A stretch of 64,000 nucleotides of DNA from Candidatus Binatia bacterium (GCA_951812575.1 OX638322.1:2169925-2233924); one strand, 5' to 3'; shown: positions 1 to 9,642, counted from the stretch's first letter. The notes: a model not told the origin generated them from the letters alone. Made by a program: numbers and translations.

Positions 1-3000
1 GATACGGGGTCCAACTCCTCCCAGTTCCCGCCAAGGGGCTGCTTAATGCGTGCCCGGTCAATATGAATGGGATGGTCGGATTTCATGCGCCGTGCGGCTG
101 GCTCAATAACCGCGTTGGCCGCAGCAATGATGTGGGCCGTGGAGCGGTAATTGTCCGTCAGGAAGGCCGGTCTGGCCCGATAGTCCGTCTCGAAACGCTT
201 GATAAACTCGACCGACGCACCGTCGAAAGCGTAGATGTTCTGGTCGTCATCGCCCACGGCAAACAGGCTGAGCTTATCGTCTTCGTCGGATAGGGTTCGA
301 CCGGCCAAGGCCGAAATTAACTCGTACTGCTCCGGGCCGATGTCCTGGTATTCGTCCACGAGTATCCAGCGGAAACCGGCCAGCAGTCGCGCCCGCTGTT
401 CATCGGCGTCGTCCGCCGGCAGCCCTGCGCCTCGCAGTAGGTCCACCGCCTGTCGGAGTATCTTTCGGAAGGCGTCGTTGTCCAGCAGTTCCGCACGGCC
501 GCTGAAGCTGGCACCCATCAGCCGCATGGCGAAGCCGTGACAGGTGAGCACGGTCACGCCTCGGGCGTTGTCGCCGAGCAGTTCGGCCAGGCGGCGACGA
601 ATTTCTACCGCGGCATGGCGATTATAGGCGAGTGCCAGAATGCCACGCGGGTTTTCGCGCCGCACGCGCAATAAATAGGCAATCCGATGAACCAGGACTC
701 GCGTTTTACCAGAGCCGGGGCCGGCCAGCACCAGGACGCTGGTCTGTTCTCGGTCGTCGGCGACAATGCGCTGCTGGGCGGAGTTCTTCAGATTCTCCAC
801 AATATCTCGCCACGATTCCGGCGTGGTCTGGCGCGTAATCTCCTTGTCGCGGTCGGGTAGCCAGCGGCGCAAAAAGTCCTGCTGCTTGAGATTGAAATAG
901 TCCATGACGAGAGCCAGCGCGTCGGTCATGGCCCGCAAGCCGCGCTGGACATACTCCGCCATGACGTGAATCTGGAGTACCTGGTCCTGGTAGTGAAGTT
1001 TGAGTGGTGTGAAGTCCGTGGTGGTAAAGCGGCGCTGTTCCTGACTCAAACGTATGGACATGGCGGGGCGGAAGATGGCCAATCCCTTATTGAGGCGGAT
1101 GATTTCCTGTTCGTGCAGCCATAGCAGGGCGCGGTCCAGCAGTCGTTCGGGATTCCTGGCCGTAGTCTTCAACTCCAGGTCAGATCGGATCGCGTTCAGC
1201 AGTTGGCCGAGGGTTGTTTCGGCTAACAGGTCCGTGCCTCGACTCCCCGAGGGCAGGCTATCGAGCAGATGATCCAACAACACCCGGGCCGCGGCCCGGC
1301 GCCGCTCCGCGGTCTCTATCAGCGCGGCCCACTCGCGCTGAAGCGTGATCTGTACGGCCTCCTGGCCCAGGCCGCGCAGACCTAGGCTGCCCCGGCCACC
1401 CTCCTCGCCGCGTCCGTCCAGAGCGAGACCGCGCAGAATACGCACCACATGTTCCGGTAGGGCGGAGGCGTGACCGGCGTCCTTAAGTCGCTGGGTGGCG
1501 AGGCGCACGTGCAGCGTTGAGGTGTCATCCTTCCCCATGTCCGGAGCCGCTTCTTGCAGGTCGGTGATGAGGTCGCGCTCCAGGGCCTCAGCTTCTTCAA
1601 AGCGTTTTTTTGACGCATGCTGGATCCCGGTATGGACAAAGGCGGTCAGCGCGGTGTCGTTGTTGGCGATCCCCAGTCGTTCCAGGTCGTGCAGGGCGCG
1701 ACGTACCTGTTCCGCGGGCAGCCCGGAGACTGTCATCAACTCATCGGTAGAGATACCCTCGTCGGGGTCGGCATCGATCACGCTCTCGGTAATGGCCAAT
1801 AGGCGCTTGCGATAGTCGGTTGTAACGGGAGTCCTGGCCAGTTTGGCGCGGGCCTCCTCTATTGAGCTGACACGCAGGGAAGATGGGAAGACCTGTACGC
1901 GGTCCTCCCCACGGGCCAATAATTCGGCTTCTTCCAGCCAGGAGATGGCAGTCCGTACGCGGGTATCGTCGGTCGCGGAGTCGCGCTCGAACGCGGCGTC
2001 CTCGTCCTCGCCGAGGATCTCCCCTACGGTGGCGACGACTTGGCCGTTCAGGCGCTTCTTGCGGTCCAGGTTGCGCAGTGCCTTGAGGATGGCGTGGATT
2101 TCTGGCCGAGTCAGCCGCGAGCGGGCCGACATGCCGAACTGTCGCTCGATATCGTCGGTCGTGTAGAGCAGCACACAGCGCGCCGTTTCCCGGTCACGTC
2201 CGGCCCGGCCCGCTTCCTGTACATAGTTTTCCAACGAACCAGGGATATCGGCATGAATGACCAAGCGCACATCCGGCTTGTCGATGCCCATACCGAAGGC
2301 GTTGGTGGCGACGATCACCCTGAGGCCACCACTGATGAACTGCTGCTGTATGTTTTTCTTGGTTTCTGGAGACAGGCCAGCGTGGAAGTGGGCGGTGTTG
2401 ATGTTTTTGGCGCAGAGATACTGAGCGATATTTTCGGTTTGGGGGCGTGTCGCACAGTAGACGATAGCACCGCCGGACGTTCCCGGCGGCAGGTCTACGG
2501 TCAGGATTTGGTGGATATGGGCGAATTTCTCGCCGCCCGTCGTCGGCACAACCACGAATTCCAGGTTGGTACGTTGCGCGCCGCCGTTAAAGACGGTCAG
2601 GTCTATGTCGAGCTTGTCACGAAAGTGGGTGTGAATGTCTTCCCGTACCTCGGGCTTGGCCGTTGCTGTCAGGCAGACTATTTGTCCGTCGGGTGCCTTC
2701 TCGCGAATAAAGCGAGCTATGTAGCGGTAGTCGGGCCGGAAGTCGTGGCCCCAGCGTGACAGACAATGCGCCTCGTCCAGCACCCAAGTGCCGACTTCGC
2801 GTTGGTCCAGGACTCGGCGCACGGCCCGGCTGCGCAGTTGCTCGGGTGAGACAATGAGGATGCTGGCATCGCCCAGGCGCACCCGCTCCAGGGCTGCGGA
2901 GCGCTCGGGCATGGATAACATGCCGTTTATGGTCACGCTGGACACGACACCGTGAGCTTCCAAACCGGCGACCTGGTCGGTCATGAGCGCCACCAGCGGC

Positions 3001-4013
3001 GAGATGACCACAGTCAGCGCGCCGGTCTTGTCGTATCGAGACAGCGCCGGGATTTGATAGCACAGTGATTTGCCGGTGCCGGTCGGCAAAATACCCAGCA
3101 CGTGTTGTCCGGCCATGATCGCCTCGACAATGGCCTGTTGCATGGGCCGGCCCTTCTCGTCGCGGGGCTCTGGACGAAAGTCTGGAAACCCGAACCAGCG
3201 GGTCAGCTCCTTGCGGGCGTCGTGCCGTTCCCGACACCACTTGCAGGCCGGGCTGGTGCAGGCCGTGTCTCGCAACCGGCGTATCAGCGCACCGGCTTCG
3301 GGGAACTGATGCCGTACCCAGGGTGGCATGACAGAGTTTCCGCCGGCCACCGACAGCCAGGCCAGCGCATAGGCCAGCCCCCACCCGTTGCCGGCCGTAT
3401 CCGCCAGGACTTCTTGCAGCACTGCACGGCTCTGGGTGAGACATGTCGTGTCCGCGAGCCGGTCGCGGATCGCCCTATAGGCATCAACGTGGGACGGTCG
3501 GGCTGCCCCTCGCAGGGCTGAGAAAAAAGCGTTAAAGCCGGCCCCAGTATCGTCCGCGCTGGTCAGCCAATGCCAGGCGGCCAGCAAGTCGGGATTCGCC
3601 TCCCTCAGCGCTTTTTGCTGGTCGCTGAAAACGTCCAGGGAGAGGCGGGCGTCCAGCTCCGGGTCGTTGACGCGTCCGCGTTTGAGCTGTCCGTCCTGAT
3701 AGTGCTTGACCAGATGATGATAGGGGTGGCGGGGGAAGGCCAGGGGATTGAGCCGTAAAGTATCCACTGCCGGCAGGCGCAACAGTCGCAGGTCGGGTTT
3801 TGCCGCACTCAGATGGGGCAGGTCGAACGCGATCAGATTATGGCCCAGCAGGTAATCCGCACCCTTGGCGAATGCGTCCAGGTTTTTCAGGGCCGTGTCC
3901 AGGTCTCCGCCGTGAAATGTTCGGTCCTTGCCGCTCCACGACCGCACCGCACCAAAGGCATGTATGCGATCGTCTTTCCGTCCGACTTCGAGGTCTAGAG
4001 CGAGAAAATCCAC
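1..4013 (-). CDS. Exonuclease-RecQ-UvrD helicase fusion, partial (runs off left edge)
   Basis: One uninterrupted minus-strand frame of 1337 codons continues past base 1. Residues 1-100 look like a DEDD 3'-5' exonuclease (D7 and E9 in LALDLEVG, then GHNLIAFDLP near 58-66). A Cys cluster (CTSPACKWC, 252-260) follows. A RecQ-type SF2 helicase begins near 290, with Walker A ILPTGTGKS (308-316) and DEAH (413-416). A second helicase of UvrD/PcrA type (SF1) starts near residue 1065, with Walker A AGPGSGKT (K1103) and VDEYQD (about 1219). The remaining UvrD motifs lie outside the window. The GTG start is chosen because it sits just before the exonuclease motif; its ribosome binding site is weak and the frame is open further upstream without an ATG. 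The family is expected to process DNA in repair or recombination, or possibly in defence. The fusion is seen directly; the role is inferred. Confidence 0.85.
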   Translation of the reverse strand, partial: MDFLALDLEVGRKDDRIHAFGAVRSWSGKDRTFHGGDLDTALKNLDAFAKGADYLLGHNLIAFDLPHLSAAKPDLRLLRLPAVDTLRLNPLAFPRHPYHHLVKHYQDGQLKRGRVNDPELDARLSLDVFSDQQKALREANPDLLAAWHWLTSADDTGAGFNAFFSALRGAARPSHVDAYRAIRDRLADTTCLTQSRAVLQEVLADTAGNGWGLAYALAWLSVAGGNSVMPPWVRHQFPEAGALIRRLRDTACTSPACKWCRERHDARKELTRWFGFPDFRPEPRDEKGRPMQQAIVEAIMAGQHVLGILPTGTGKSLCYQIPALSRYDKTGALTVVISPLVALMTDQVAGLEAHGVVSSVTINGMLSMPERSAALERVRLGDASILIVSPEQLRSRAVRRVLDQREVGTWVLDEAHCLSRWGHDFRPDYRYIARFIREKAPDGQIVCLTATAKPEVREDIHTHFRDKLDIDLTVFNGGAQRTNLEFVVVPTTGGEKFAHIHQILTVDLPPGTSGGAIVYCATRPQTENIAQYLCAKNINTAHFHAGLSPETKKNIQQQFISGGLRVIVATNAFGMGIDKPDVRLVIHADIPGSLENYVQEAGRAGRDRETARCVLLYTTDDIERQFGMSARSRLTRPEIHAILKALRNLDRKKRLNGQVVATVGEILGEDEDAAFERDSATDDTRVRTAISWLEEAELLARGEDRVQVFPSSLRVSSIEEARAKLARTPVTTDYRKRLLAITESVIDADPDEGISTDELMTVSGLPAEQVRRALHDLERLGIANNDTALTAFVHTGIQHASKKRFEEAEALERDLITDLQEAAPDMGKDDTSTLHVRLATQRLKDAGHASALPEHVVRILRGLALDGRGEEGGRGSLGLRGLGQEAVQITLQREWAALIETAERRRAAARVLLDHLLDSLPSGSRGTDLLAETTLGQLLNAIRSDLELKTTARNPERLLDRALLWLHEQEIIRLNKGLAIFRPAMSIRLSQEQRRFTTTDFTPLKLHYQDQVLQIHVMAEYVQRGLRAMTDALALVMDYFNLKQQDFLRRWLPDRDKEITRQTTPESWRDIVENLKNSAQQRIVADDREQTSVLVLAGPGSGKTRVLVHRIAYLLRVRRENPRGILALAYNRHAAVEIRRRLAELLGDNARGVTVLTCHGFAMRLMGASFSGRAELLDNDAFRKILRQAVDLLRGAGLPADDADEQRARLLAGFRWILVDEYQDIGPEQYELISALAGRTLSDEDDKLSLFAVGDDDQNIYAFDGASVEFIKRFETDYRARPAFLTDNYRSTAHIIAAANAVIEPAARRMKSDHPIHIDRARIKQPLGGNWEELDPV

Positions 4014-4080
4014 GGTAAGGCGACTGGTGTCCGGTTGAGAGCCTTGTTCTTGACCTATTCTTCTAAGGGAAGGGCGAGCG

Positions 4081-4632
4081 TCAGAAGCCTTTGACGCCGT
4101 TGTCCAGTTGCACCCCGAAGGAATTGAGCGCCATGGACACCATATTGTACTGGCCGACGGTGAAGACCACGTCCATGAGTTGCTGGGTCGTATAGCGCTC
4201 GCTCAGGGCCGCCCAGGTTTTGTCACTGATAAACGCGTCTGCGTGCAGTTCGTCTGCGGCGCGCAGCAGGCTGGCATCAAATGGCTCCCAGCCGTCCGCG
4301 TCCGGGCCCTCTTTAATCCGCGCTATTTCTTCGTCCGTCAGCCCGGCTTCTCTGCCGAAAATCACGTGCTGGCCCCATTCGTATTCGGCCTGACACAGCC
4401 AGCCGATACGCAATATCAATAACTCGCGCTCTCTGGGGACCAGAGTCGAGGTCTCGCCCATGATGTGGTAGGCCCAGACCTGGAATTTCTTTGCGGCTTC
4501 CCAATGTCGCGCCAGCGTACCAACGACATTATACACCCGGCCTTCACGGGAGCGGGCCTCAAGGGAAGCGCGCTGTTCGTCCGTCCATTCGTCTGCGGTG
4601 AGCGGGGTGATGCGGGGCTGTGAGAGTTTCAT
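4081..4632 (-). CDS. Carboxymuconolactone decarboxylase-family protein
   Basis: This 183-residue protein resembles the AhpD/carboxymuconolactone decarboxylase fold, including the stretch PRERELLILRIGWLCQAEYE, where the family normally carries the helix that packs the active site. The usual CxxC peroxidase pair of AhpD is not present; only one Cys (WLCQAEYEW) is seen, so a decarboxylase-like or unknown role is more likely than peroxiredoxin reductase. The ATG at 4632 is preferred over an in-frame TTG at 4653 because AAAGAG lies about 7 bases upstream and the TTG would sit inside a hairpin. It lies downstream of and in the same direction as an amidohydrolase gene, with an 80-base gap holding that hairpin, so co-transcription is likely. 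Family membership is confident; the substrate is unknown. Confidence 0.8.
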   Translation of the reverse strand: MKLSQPRITPLTADEWTDEQRASLEARSREGRVYNVVGTLARHWEAAKKFQVWAYHIMGETSTLVPRERELLILRIGWLCQAEYEWGQHVIFGREAGLTDEEIARIKEGPDADGWEPFDASLLRAADELHADAFISDKTWAALSERYTTQQLMDVVFTVGQYNMVSMALNSFGVQLDNGVKGF

Positions 4633-4648
4633 ATCATTCTCTTTCTGT

Positions 4649-4680
4649 GACAAGGCCGAGAGCGTGCCCTCGGCCTTGTC
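4649..4680 (-). terminator. Intercistronic hairpin
   Basis: A perfect 12-base stem (GACAAGGCCGAG and its complement) with an 8-base loop lies between the amidohydrolase stop and the start of the carboxymuconolactone-decarboxylase-like gene. There is no clear U-tract on the minus strand, so it may be a processing or attenuating hairpin rather than a full terminator. Confidence 0.5.
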
Positions 4681-4712
4681 TGTATATGGCAGGTATCAAT
4701 AACGGCTCGGCT

Positions 4713-5825
4713 CTATTCCAGGCCGTACACGCGCGCGGCGGTGTCGTGGACGATCTTGCGCAAATCTTCTTCGGGAAGTGCGCCCAGCCGCTTGTTGACG
4801 ATCTCCCGCGAGCGCGGAAAGGTTGCCGCGGTATGCGGATAGTCGGATGACCACATGGTGTTGTCCGGGCCGTAGCGATGGAGCGAATCCACGAACACCG
4901 GGTCGGCGATAAAGGTCGCATACACCTGACGCTTGACATAATCGCTGGCGCGCATGGGCAGGTCCATATTACCGAGTGCGCCTAAGCGGCGTTGCACGAT
5001 GTCGAGCCGATACATCAAGTAGGCCATCCAGCCGACGTCGTTTTCCGCAGAGACGATTTTCAGGCTGGGAAACTTCTCAAGTACGCCGCCATAGACCATC
5101 TCGGAAATCGAGCGCTCAATCTGGTGGTGGAGGGTCGCCAGGGACAGCAGGAAACCCTTGCCGCTGGCCTGGTTTGCGCCCGTGCCGCTCCGGGCGGTGA
5201 GAATGTGGAGGGAGAGCGGCATATTCAGGTCCTGAGCCGCCGCCCAAAACGGCTCATAGTCGGGATGACTATAGGGACGGTCGTCCGGCGGTTCGGCCCA
5301 GATCATGGCACCCCGCATGCCCTGTTTGGCGATGCGTTGCAGTTCGTCCACGGCCAGGGGAATGTCTTCCAGCGTGATCAGACCCAACGGGACGAGGCGT
5401 TTCGAGTCGTAGCTGCAATACTCGGTCGCCCAGTCATTAAAGGCGCGAAAGCAGGAATAGCGCAATTCCGCGTCGTCCAGACCGAACAACGGCATCCCCA
5501 TGGAGGTATAAATGACCTCTGCCCGGACGCCGTCACGATCCTGGTCCGCGATCCGATAGGCGGGGTCCCAGACGCTTTTGGGGGCTTCATCAAAGCCCTT
5601 TTTATTGTGCTCGGGCAGTTCCGGCGACGGCACGCCAGCCCCAAAGAAGCCGGCGACCGACATGGGGGTGATGTTCTCACACACGAACCACTCGCCGGCG
5701 CGACCGTTCAGCCCCTTGACGGTACGCGGGGCACGGTCGCGAAACTTTTTATCTATGCGCTCGGCCCACATACCGGGCGGCTCGACGAAATGGGAGTCGG
5801 CTGAAATGAGTGTATACTCTGACAT
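4713..5825 (-). CDS. Amidohydrolase family protein (amidohydrolase-2 type)
   Basis: This 370-residue metal-dependent hydrolase or decarboxylase belongs to the amidohydrolase-2 group (relatives of aminocarboxymuconate-semialdehyde decarboxylase). It has the N-terminal ISADSHFVEPP motif, the conserved SLHILTAR strand, SAENDVGWMAY and the C-terminal WSSDYPHTAATFP with the typical metal-site aspartate. The length is normal. It is divergent from the D-aminoacylase-like gene starting at 5933, with 107 bases between starts. A homologue with the same opening and closing motifs is found at 55341-56474, also near a D-aminoacylase-like gene. The substrate cannot be read from sequence. Confidence 0.85.
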   Translation of the reverse strand: MSEYTLISADSHFVEPPGMWAERIDKKFRDRAPRTVKGLNGRAGEWFVCENITPMSVAGFFGAGVPSPELPEHNKKGFDEAPKSVWDPAYRIADQDRDGVRAEVIYTSMGMPLFGLDDAELRYSCFRAFNDWATEYCSYDSKRLVPLGLITLEDIPLAVDELQRIAKQGMRGAMIWAEPPDDRPYSHPDYEPFWAAAQDLNMPLSLHILTARSGTGANQASGKGFLLSLATLHHQIERSISEMVYGGVLEKFPSLKIVSAENDVGWMAYLMYRLDIVQRRLGALGNMDLPMRASDYVKRQVYATFIADPVFVDSLHRYGPDNTMWSSDYPHTAATFPRSREIVNKRLGALPEEDLRKIVHDTAARVYGLE

Positions 5826-5932
5826 GAGCGTTCCCTCCTTACTGCTTGCTCTTCGTTGTGCATACTCTACGTCAGATCCGGCCGGTTTTCCATGCCTTGC
5901 TTTCGAGCTTCCGCCTCGTTTATAGAAGGAAG

Positions 5933-7642
5933 ATGCAATACGATCTGCTTATCAAAAACGGTACGCTTATTGACGGTTCGGGACTGCCTCGCTTTCAGGC
6001 TGACGTCGGTATCAGCCACGGAAAAATCGCGGCCATCGGCAGAATCCGCGACAGTGCGCGCGAGGTGATTGACGCCGAGGGGCATGTGGTTGCTCCGGGC
6101 TTTGTCGATGCCCATACCCATATGGATGCCCAGGTGTTCTGGGACCCGCTGGGGACGTGTTCCTGCTGGCACGGCGTCACCAGTGTGGTGATGGGGAATT
6201 GCGGTTTTTCGCTCGCCCCGTGCGCCGAGCAGGACAAACTGCTGGTGATGCGCAATCTTGAACGGGCAGAAGATATTGCCCCGGAAGCAATGGAAGCCGG
6301 TATTCCGTGGAGTTGGACTACCTACCCGGAATACCTGGATGCGGTTGAGGCGCTCCCGAAGGGTATCAACTATGCCGCCTATATCGGGCACTCGGCGCTG
6401 CGGACCCACGTCATGGGTGAGCGCGCATTTACGCAGGAAGCGAGCCCGGCAGACCTGGAAGCCATGCAGCGCGAAGTGCGGGCCGCCATTCAGGCGGGCG
6501 CGATTGGACTGAGCACCTCGCGGACCCACAACCATCAGACGCCGGACGGCCAACCGGTCGCCAGTCGGCTGGCGACCTGGCAGGAAGTGCGCCAACTGGT
6601 TGGCGCCATGGGCGAGCTGAATGCCGGTGTGTTTGAAATTGCCAACGAAGATGCCCGGTTCGACCCCGAACGGATTGATGAGTATCTGGGCCGACTCAAA
6701 GCGCTGGCCGTTGATACCGGCGTGCCGGTCACGTTTGGCATGTTCAGCAGTCGCCAGGCGCCAAACATGTGGCAGCCGTTCTTTGCCCTGGCCGATGAAA
6801 CCGCCGCGGCGGGCGGGCGGATGTTCATCCAGGTGCATAGTCGCCCGCTGAACGTGGTGCTGTCATTCGAGACGGCCACGCCGTTCGATACCTTGCCCGT
6901 GTGGGAGGATATCAGAAAACGCCCATTAGCCGCCCAAGAAGCCGCGCTGCGTCATCCGGAAACACGTCAGAAGCTGGTTGAAGCCGTCCGCCACAGGCCG
7001 CGCGGTCAGAACAAGGGGGTTGGTGCGGAGCCGCGCGCAGCGAATTTCAAGTGGTTGTTTGTCATGGACTCTGCCACTCCCCCGTATCGTTCAATCGCCG
7101 AGATTGCCGATGAGCGCAATCAAGACCCGGTTGAAGTGTTTATTGATCTGGCCTTGGAGAAGGGCCTGAAACAGTTTTTCCTGCAACCGCTCGTCAACCA
7201 CAATCAGGATCATGTGTTGGAGATGATGCGGCACCCGCGCTCGGTCATCACTTTCTCCGACTCCGGTGCGCACGTCTCCCAGATCATGGACTCTTCACTC
7301 CAAACCCATGTCCTCGGTCATTGGGTTCGGGAGAAGCAGGCGCTGACCTTGGAAGAGGCAGTGCGACAGTTGAGTTTCGTGCCGGCCTCTCACTGGGGCC
7401 TGAGAGGGCGAGGGTTGTTGCGTGAGGGTTGGAACGCCGATGTGGTGATCTTCGATCCTCAGACCGCCGAACCGCAGTTACCGGAGGTCGTCTGCGATCT
7501 GCCGGCTGGCGCGAAGCGACTCAAGCAACAGGCGACGGGTTTCCTCGCCACCGTCGTGAACGGCGAGACGGTCTTGCGTCACAACGAACACACGGGCGCG
7601 CTGCCCGGTCGGTTACTGCGGGGACCGCGGGCCACCGGTTAA
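5933..7642 (+). CDS. N-acyl-D-amino-acid deacylase-like amidohydrolase
   Basis: This 569-residue protein belongs to the amidohydrolase-3/D-aminoacylase group. It carries the N-terminal LLIKNGTLIDGSG beta-sandwich strand, the metal motif VDAHTHMDAQ, a CSCWHGVTSVVMGNCG loop, SDSGAHVSQIMD and a C-terminal NADVVIFDP strand that closes the composite domain. The start at 5933 is chosen because it matches the start of the paralogue at 59322 and has a GAAGGA ribosome binding site; a longer upstream frame exists but is not conserved. Zn-dependent hydrolysis of an N-acyl or similar amide is likely; specificity is unknown. The protein is close to the 59322 product over its whole length. Confidence 0.88.
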   Translation: MQYDLLIKNGTLIDGSGLPRFQADVGISHGKIAAIGRIRDSAREVIDAEGHVVAPGFVDAHTHMDAQVFWDPLGTCSCWHGVTSVVMGNCGFSLAPCAEQDKLLVMRNLERAEDIAPEAMEAGIPWSWTTYPEYLDAVEALPKGINYAAYIGHSALRTHVMGERAFTQEASPADLEAMQREVRAAIQAGAIGLSTSRTHNHQTPDGQPVASRLATWQEVRQLVGAMGELNAGVFEIANEDARFDPERIDEYLGRLKALAVDTGVPVTFGMFSSRQAPNMWQPFFALADETAAAGGRMFIQVHSRPLNVVLSFETATPFDTLPVWEDIRKRPLAAQEAALRHPETRQKLVEAVRHRPRGQNKGVGAEPRAANFKWLFVMDSATPPYRSIAEIADERNQDPVEVFIDLALEKGLKQFFLQPLVNHNQDHVLEMMRHPRSVITFSDSGAHVSQIMDSSLQTHVLGHWVREKQALTLEEAVRQLSFVPASHWGLRGRGLLREGWNADVVIFDPQTAEPQLPEVVCDLPAGAKRLKQQATGFLATVVNGETVLRHNEHTGALPGRLLRGPRATG

Positions 7643-7680
7643 AACCTGACAGGACTGGGAGGCCGTTTTGTGAGGCGGGT

Positions 7681-8118
7681 GTGGAAATTCTAGAAATTAT
7701 CGCTATCCTTGCATGCTCGATTTTTGCTGGTGCGGCGATTTACGGCACTGTGGTGGAGCATCCGGCCCGCCTCGCATGTGGAACGGAACTCGCCGCCACT
7801 GTTTTCGGGCCAAGCTACAAGCGCGCCGCAGTTATGCAAGCTTCTCTCGCGCTTCTCGCCACACTGGCAGGCGTTGCGGTAGCGATAAACGGGGGGGCAG
7901 GGCTCTGGTTCGTGGGGGCTTGCCTCATCTTCAGCGTCGTGCCCTTCACTTTCTTAGGCATCATGCCGACGAACAAGCGGCTGCTTGACCCAGCGCGCGA
8001 CCGCACCTCAGAAGAAACCCAAGTGCTGCTTGAGAAGTGGGGCAGACTTCATGCTGTCCGTAGCGTTTCAAGCTTTGCCGCGTCAATCTTGTATGTGTAT
8101 CTTGGTGTGACAACCTAA
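7681..8118 (+). CDS. DUF1772 (anthrone oxygenase-like) membrane protein
   Basis: This 145-residue protein has about four hydrophobic segments and the motif TVVEHPARLACGTELAA followed by FGPSYKRAAVMQASLAL, both typical of DUF1772, a family that includes anthrone oxygenases. The start is taken as the GTG at 7681, just before the first hydrophobic helix; the frame extends upstream but overlaps the preceding gene. It lies 38 bases after the D-aminoacylase-like gene in the same direction. An integral membrane location is expected; the substrate is unknown. Confidence 0.75.
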   Translation: MEILEIIAILACSIFAGAAIYGTVVEHPARLACGTELAATVFGPSYKRAAVMQASLALLATLAGVAVAINGGAGLWFVGACLIFSVVPFTFLGIMPTNKRLLDPARDRTSEETQVLLEKWGRLHAVRSVSSFAASILYVYLGVTT

Positions 8119-8144
8119 CCGTAAGCCCTGATTTTTGACCCTAT

Positions 8145-8179
8145 CCCTCCCCCTGTGATGTCAGCATACAGGGGGAGGG
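8145..8179. terminator. Bidirectional hairpin between convergent genes
   Basis: A perfect 12-base stem (CCCTCCCCCTGT with its complement) and an 11-base loop sit between the ends of the DUF1772 gene and the convergent MFS gene. The position suits a shared terminator; no strong U-tract follows on either side. Confidence 0.6.
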
Positions 8180-8223
8180 TGAGAGCTCCTCTTGTCTGGA
8201 GCCCTACACAACTGCAAACCGCT

Positions 8224-9525
8224 CTACGTCGCCTGTGGCTCCGGCGCTACGGCCGCGGCCCCTGCGCCCGCAAAAAACACGCCGACGCAAGACAGAAATG
8301 CCCAGTCATAACTGCCGGTGTTATCGTATAACACGCCGGCAATAATGGGCCCCAACGCGCCGCCGATACTCAGTCCCAACGTCCCCAATACTCCGGCAAT
8401 GGCCCCAAAAGCCTGCCGGCCAAAATTGTGTCCGACGATCAAGGGCCACAGCACAATCATGCCGCCATACCCCAGTCCAAAGAGCGATACAAAGAGCGTG
8501 AGTGCCCAAAACCCGAGACTCTCCAGAAAGAGTAACACTCCGATGCCGGCCGCCTGCATGCACAGACAACCGGCCAGGATGGCGTGGGGGTGACGGATGT
8601 GTTCGCTGACCCAGCCTGCCAGAAATCGCCCGGCCATACTCATGCCCAAAGAGATGCCGGTAATCGTTGAGGCAAATTCGAGGCTATACCCGGCATCCTG
8701 AAAAAACGCGACCTGGTGGGCAAGCACCGCTCCACCCGCCATCAGCCCCAGGCAGAATGCGGCTCCTAAGCGCCAGAATGTCGAGGTGGACAGCGCTTGT
8801 CTGAGGGTCCAGTCCCGCACGTCCTGCTCCGGCTCAGGTCCCAGCAGCGTGTGACGTACTTTCGAATAATCCTGTCCCAAGGGTTTGAGGCCCTTTTCCT
8901 GCGGGGTGTTAACGACAAAGAACCAGACCAGGGGCAGCATGCCGAAGAGAGACAGGCCGGCTAAGACCTGATAGCCCACCCGCCAACTGAACTCGGCGAT
9001 CAGAAAACCGCACAGCGGGACGAGCACCAGTCCCCCACCACTCGCGCCGACCAGGGCAATGCCCATCGCCAGACCCCGTTTGTCCACAAACCACTGGGTA
9101 ATGACCTTCCCCACCGGCATGGGTCCGATGCCCGCCAGCCCGACGCCCAAAAACAGGTAGAGGGCGTAGAAGCCGGGCAAGCTGTTGACGGCGCTGAGCA
9201 GGAACAGGGCGACGCCGTCAATCAGGGCACTCAGCAGAAAGACCCAGCGGGCACCAACATGGTCAATAAGCCAACCCCAGGCGGGTAGAACCAGGCCGGC
9301 AACCAGCAAATACAGGGAGAATGCCGTGGCGGTCTCGGCCCGTGACCAGCCAAATTCCTGGGTGAGCGGCTTCAGAAATGTCGAGAAGGTATAGGTGAAC
9401 CCCCCGTCGATGATGGAGATAAAGAACAGGACGCCGACAATCAGCCAGCCATAGAAGATGCCTTCGCTACGGTCTGCGCTCCCGTCCTCGCTCTTGAGGT
9501 CGTCCAAGGACCCTGGCTCTCTCAT
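8224..9525 (-). CDS. MFS transporter (monocarboxylate/oxalate-formate type)
   Basis: This 433-residue protein has about twelve hydrophobic segments in two halves and begins the first with FYGWLIVGVLFFISIIDGG, typical of the monocarboxylate porter and oxalate:formate antiporter branch of the major facilitator superfamily. A conserved-type loop with WGWLIDHVGARWVF lies between helices 2 and 3. It probably moves an organic acid across the inner membrane, consistent with the catabolic neighbours. It is divergent from the isochorismatase-like gene at 9643, leaving a 117-base shared upstream region. The substrate is not determinable from sequence. Confidence 0.88.
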   Translation of the reverse strand: MREPGSLDDLKSEDGSADRSEGIFYGWLIVGVLFFISIIDGGFTYTFSTFLKPLTQEFGWSRAETATAFSLYLLVAGLVLPAWGWLIDHVGARWVFLLSALIDGVALFLLSAVNSLPGFYALYLFLGVGLAGIGPMPVGKVITQWFVDKRGLAMGIALVGASGGGLVLVPLCGFLIAEFSWRVGYQVLAGLSLFGMLPLVWFFVVNTPQEKGLKPLGQDYSKVRHTLLGPEPEQDVRDWTLRQALSTSTFWRLGAAFCLGLMAGGAVLAHQVAFFQDAGYSLEFASTITGISLGMSMAGRFLAGWVSEHIRHPHAILAGCLCMQAAGIGVLLFLESLGFWALTLFVSLFGLGYGGMIVLWPLIVGHNFGRQAFGAIAGVLGTLGLSIGGALGPIIAGVLYDNTGSYDWAFLSCVGVFFAGAGAAAVAPEPQAT

Positions 9526-9642
9526 CAGCCGCGATTAGATAGAGGATGTCCCGGTCTGTCAATCTGAAATGATGTGATATTGGTATGAAGTGAAAGTGAA
9601 CGCGCCGGATAAACGAGAGAGCGCAAAAAGGAGGAGAGTCGC

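Noticed and set aside
2617..3444. 275-codon minus-strand open frame
   Set aside because: It is an out-of-frame shadow of the RecQ helicase region, whose own frame shows Walker A and DEAH motifs.
4992..5804. 270-codon plus-strand open frame
   Set aside because: It is antisense to the amidohydrolase gene; composition and lack of motifs point to a shadow frame.
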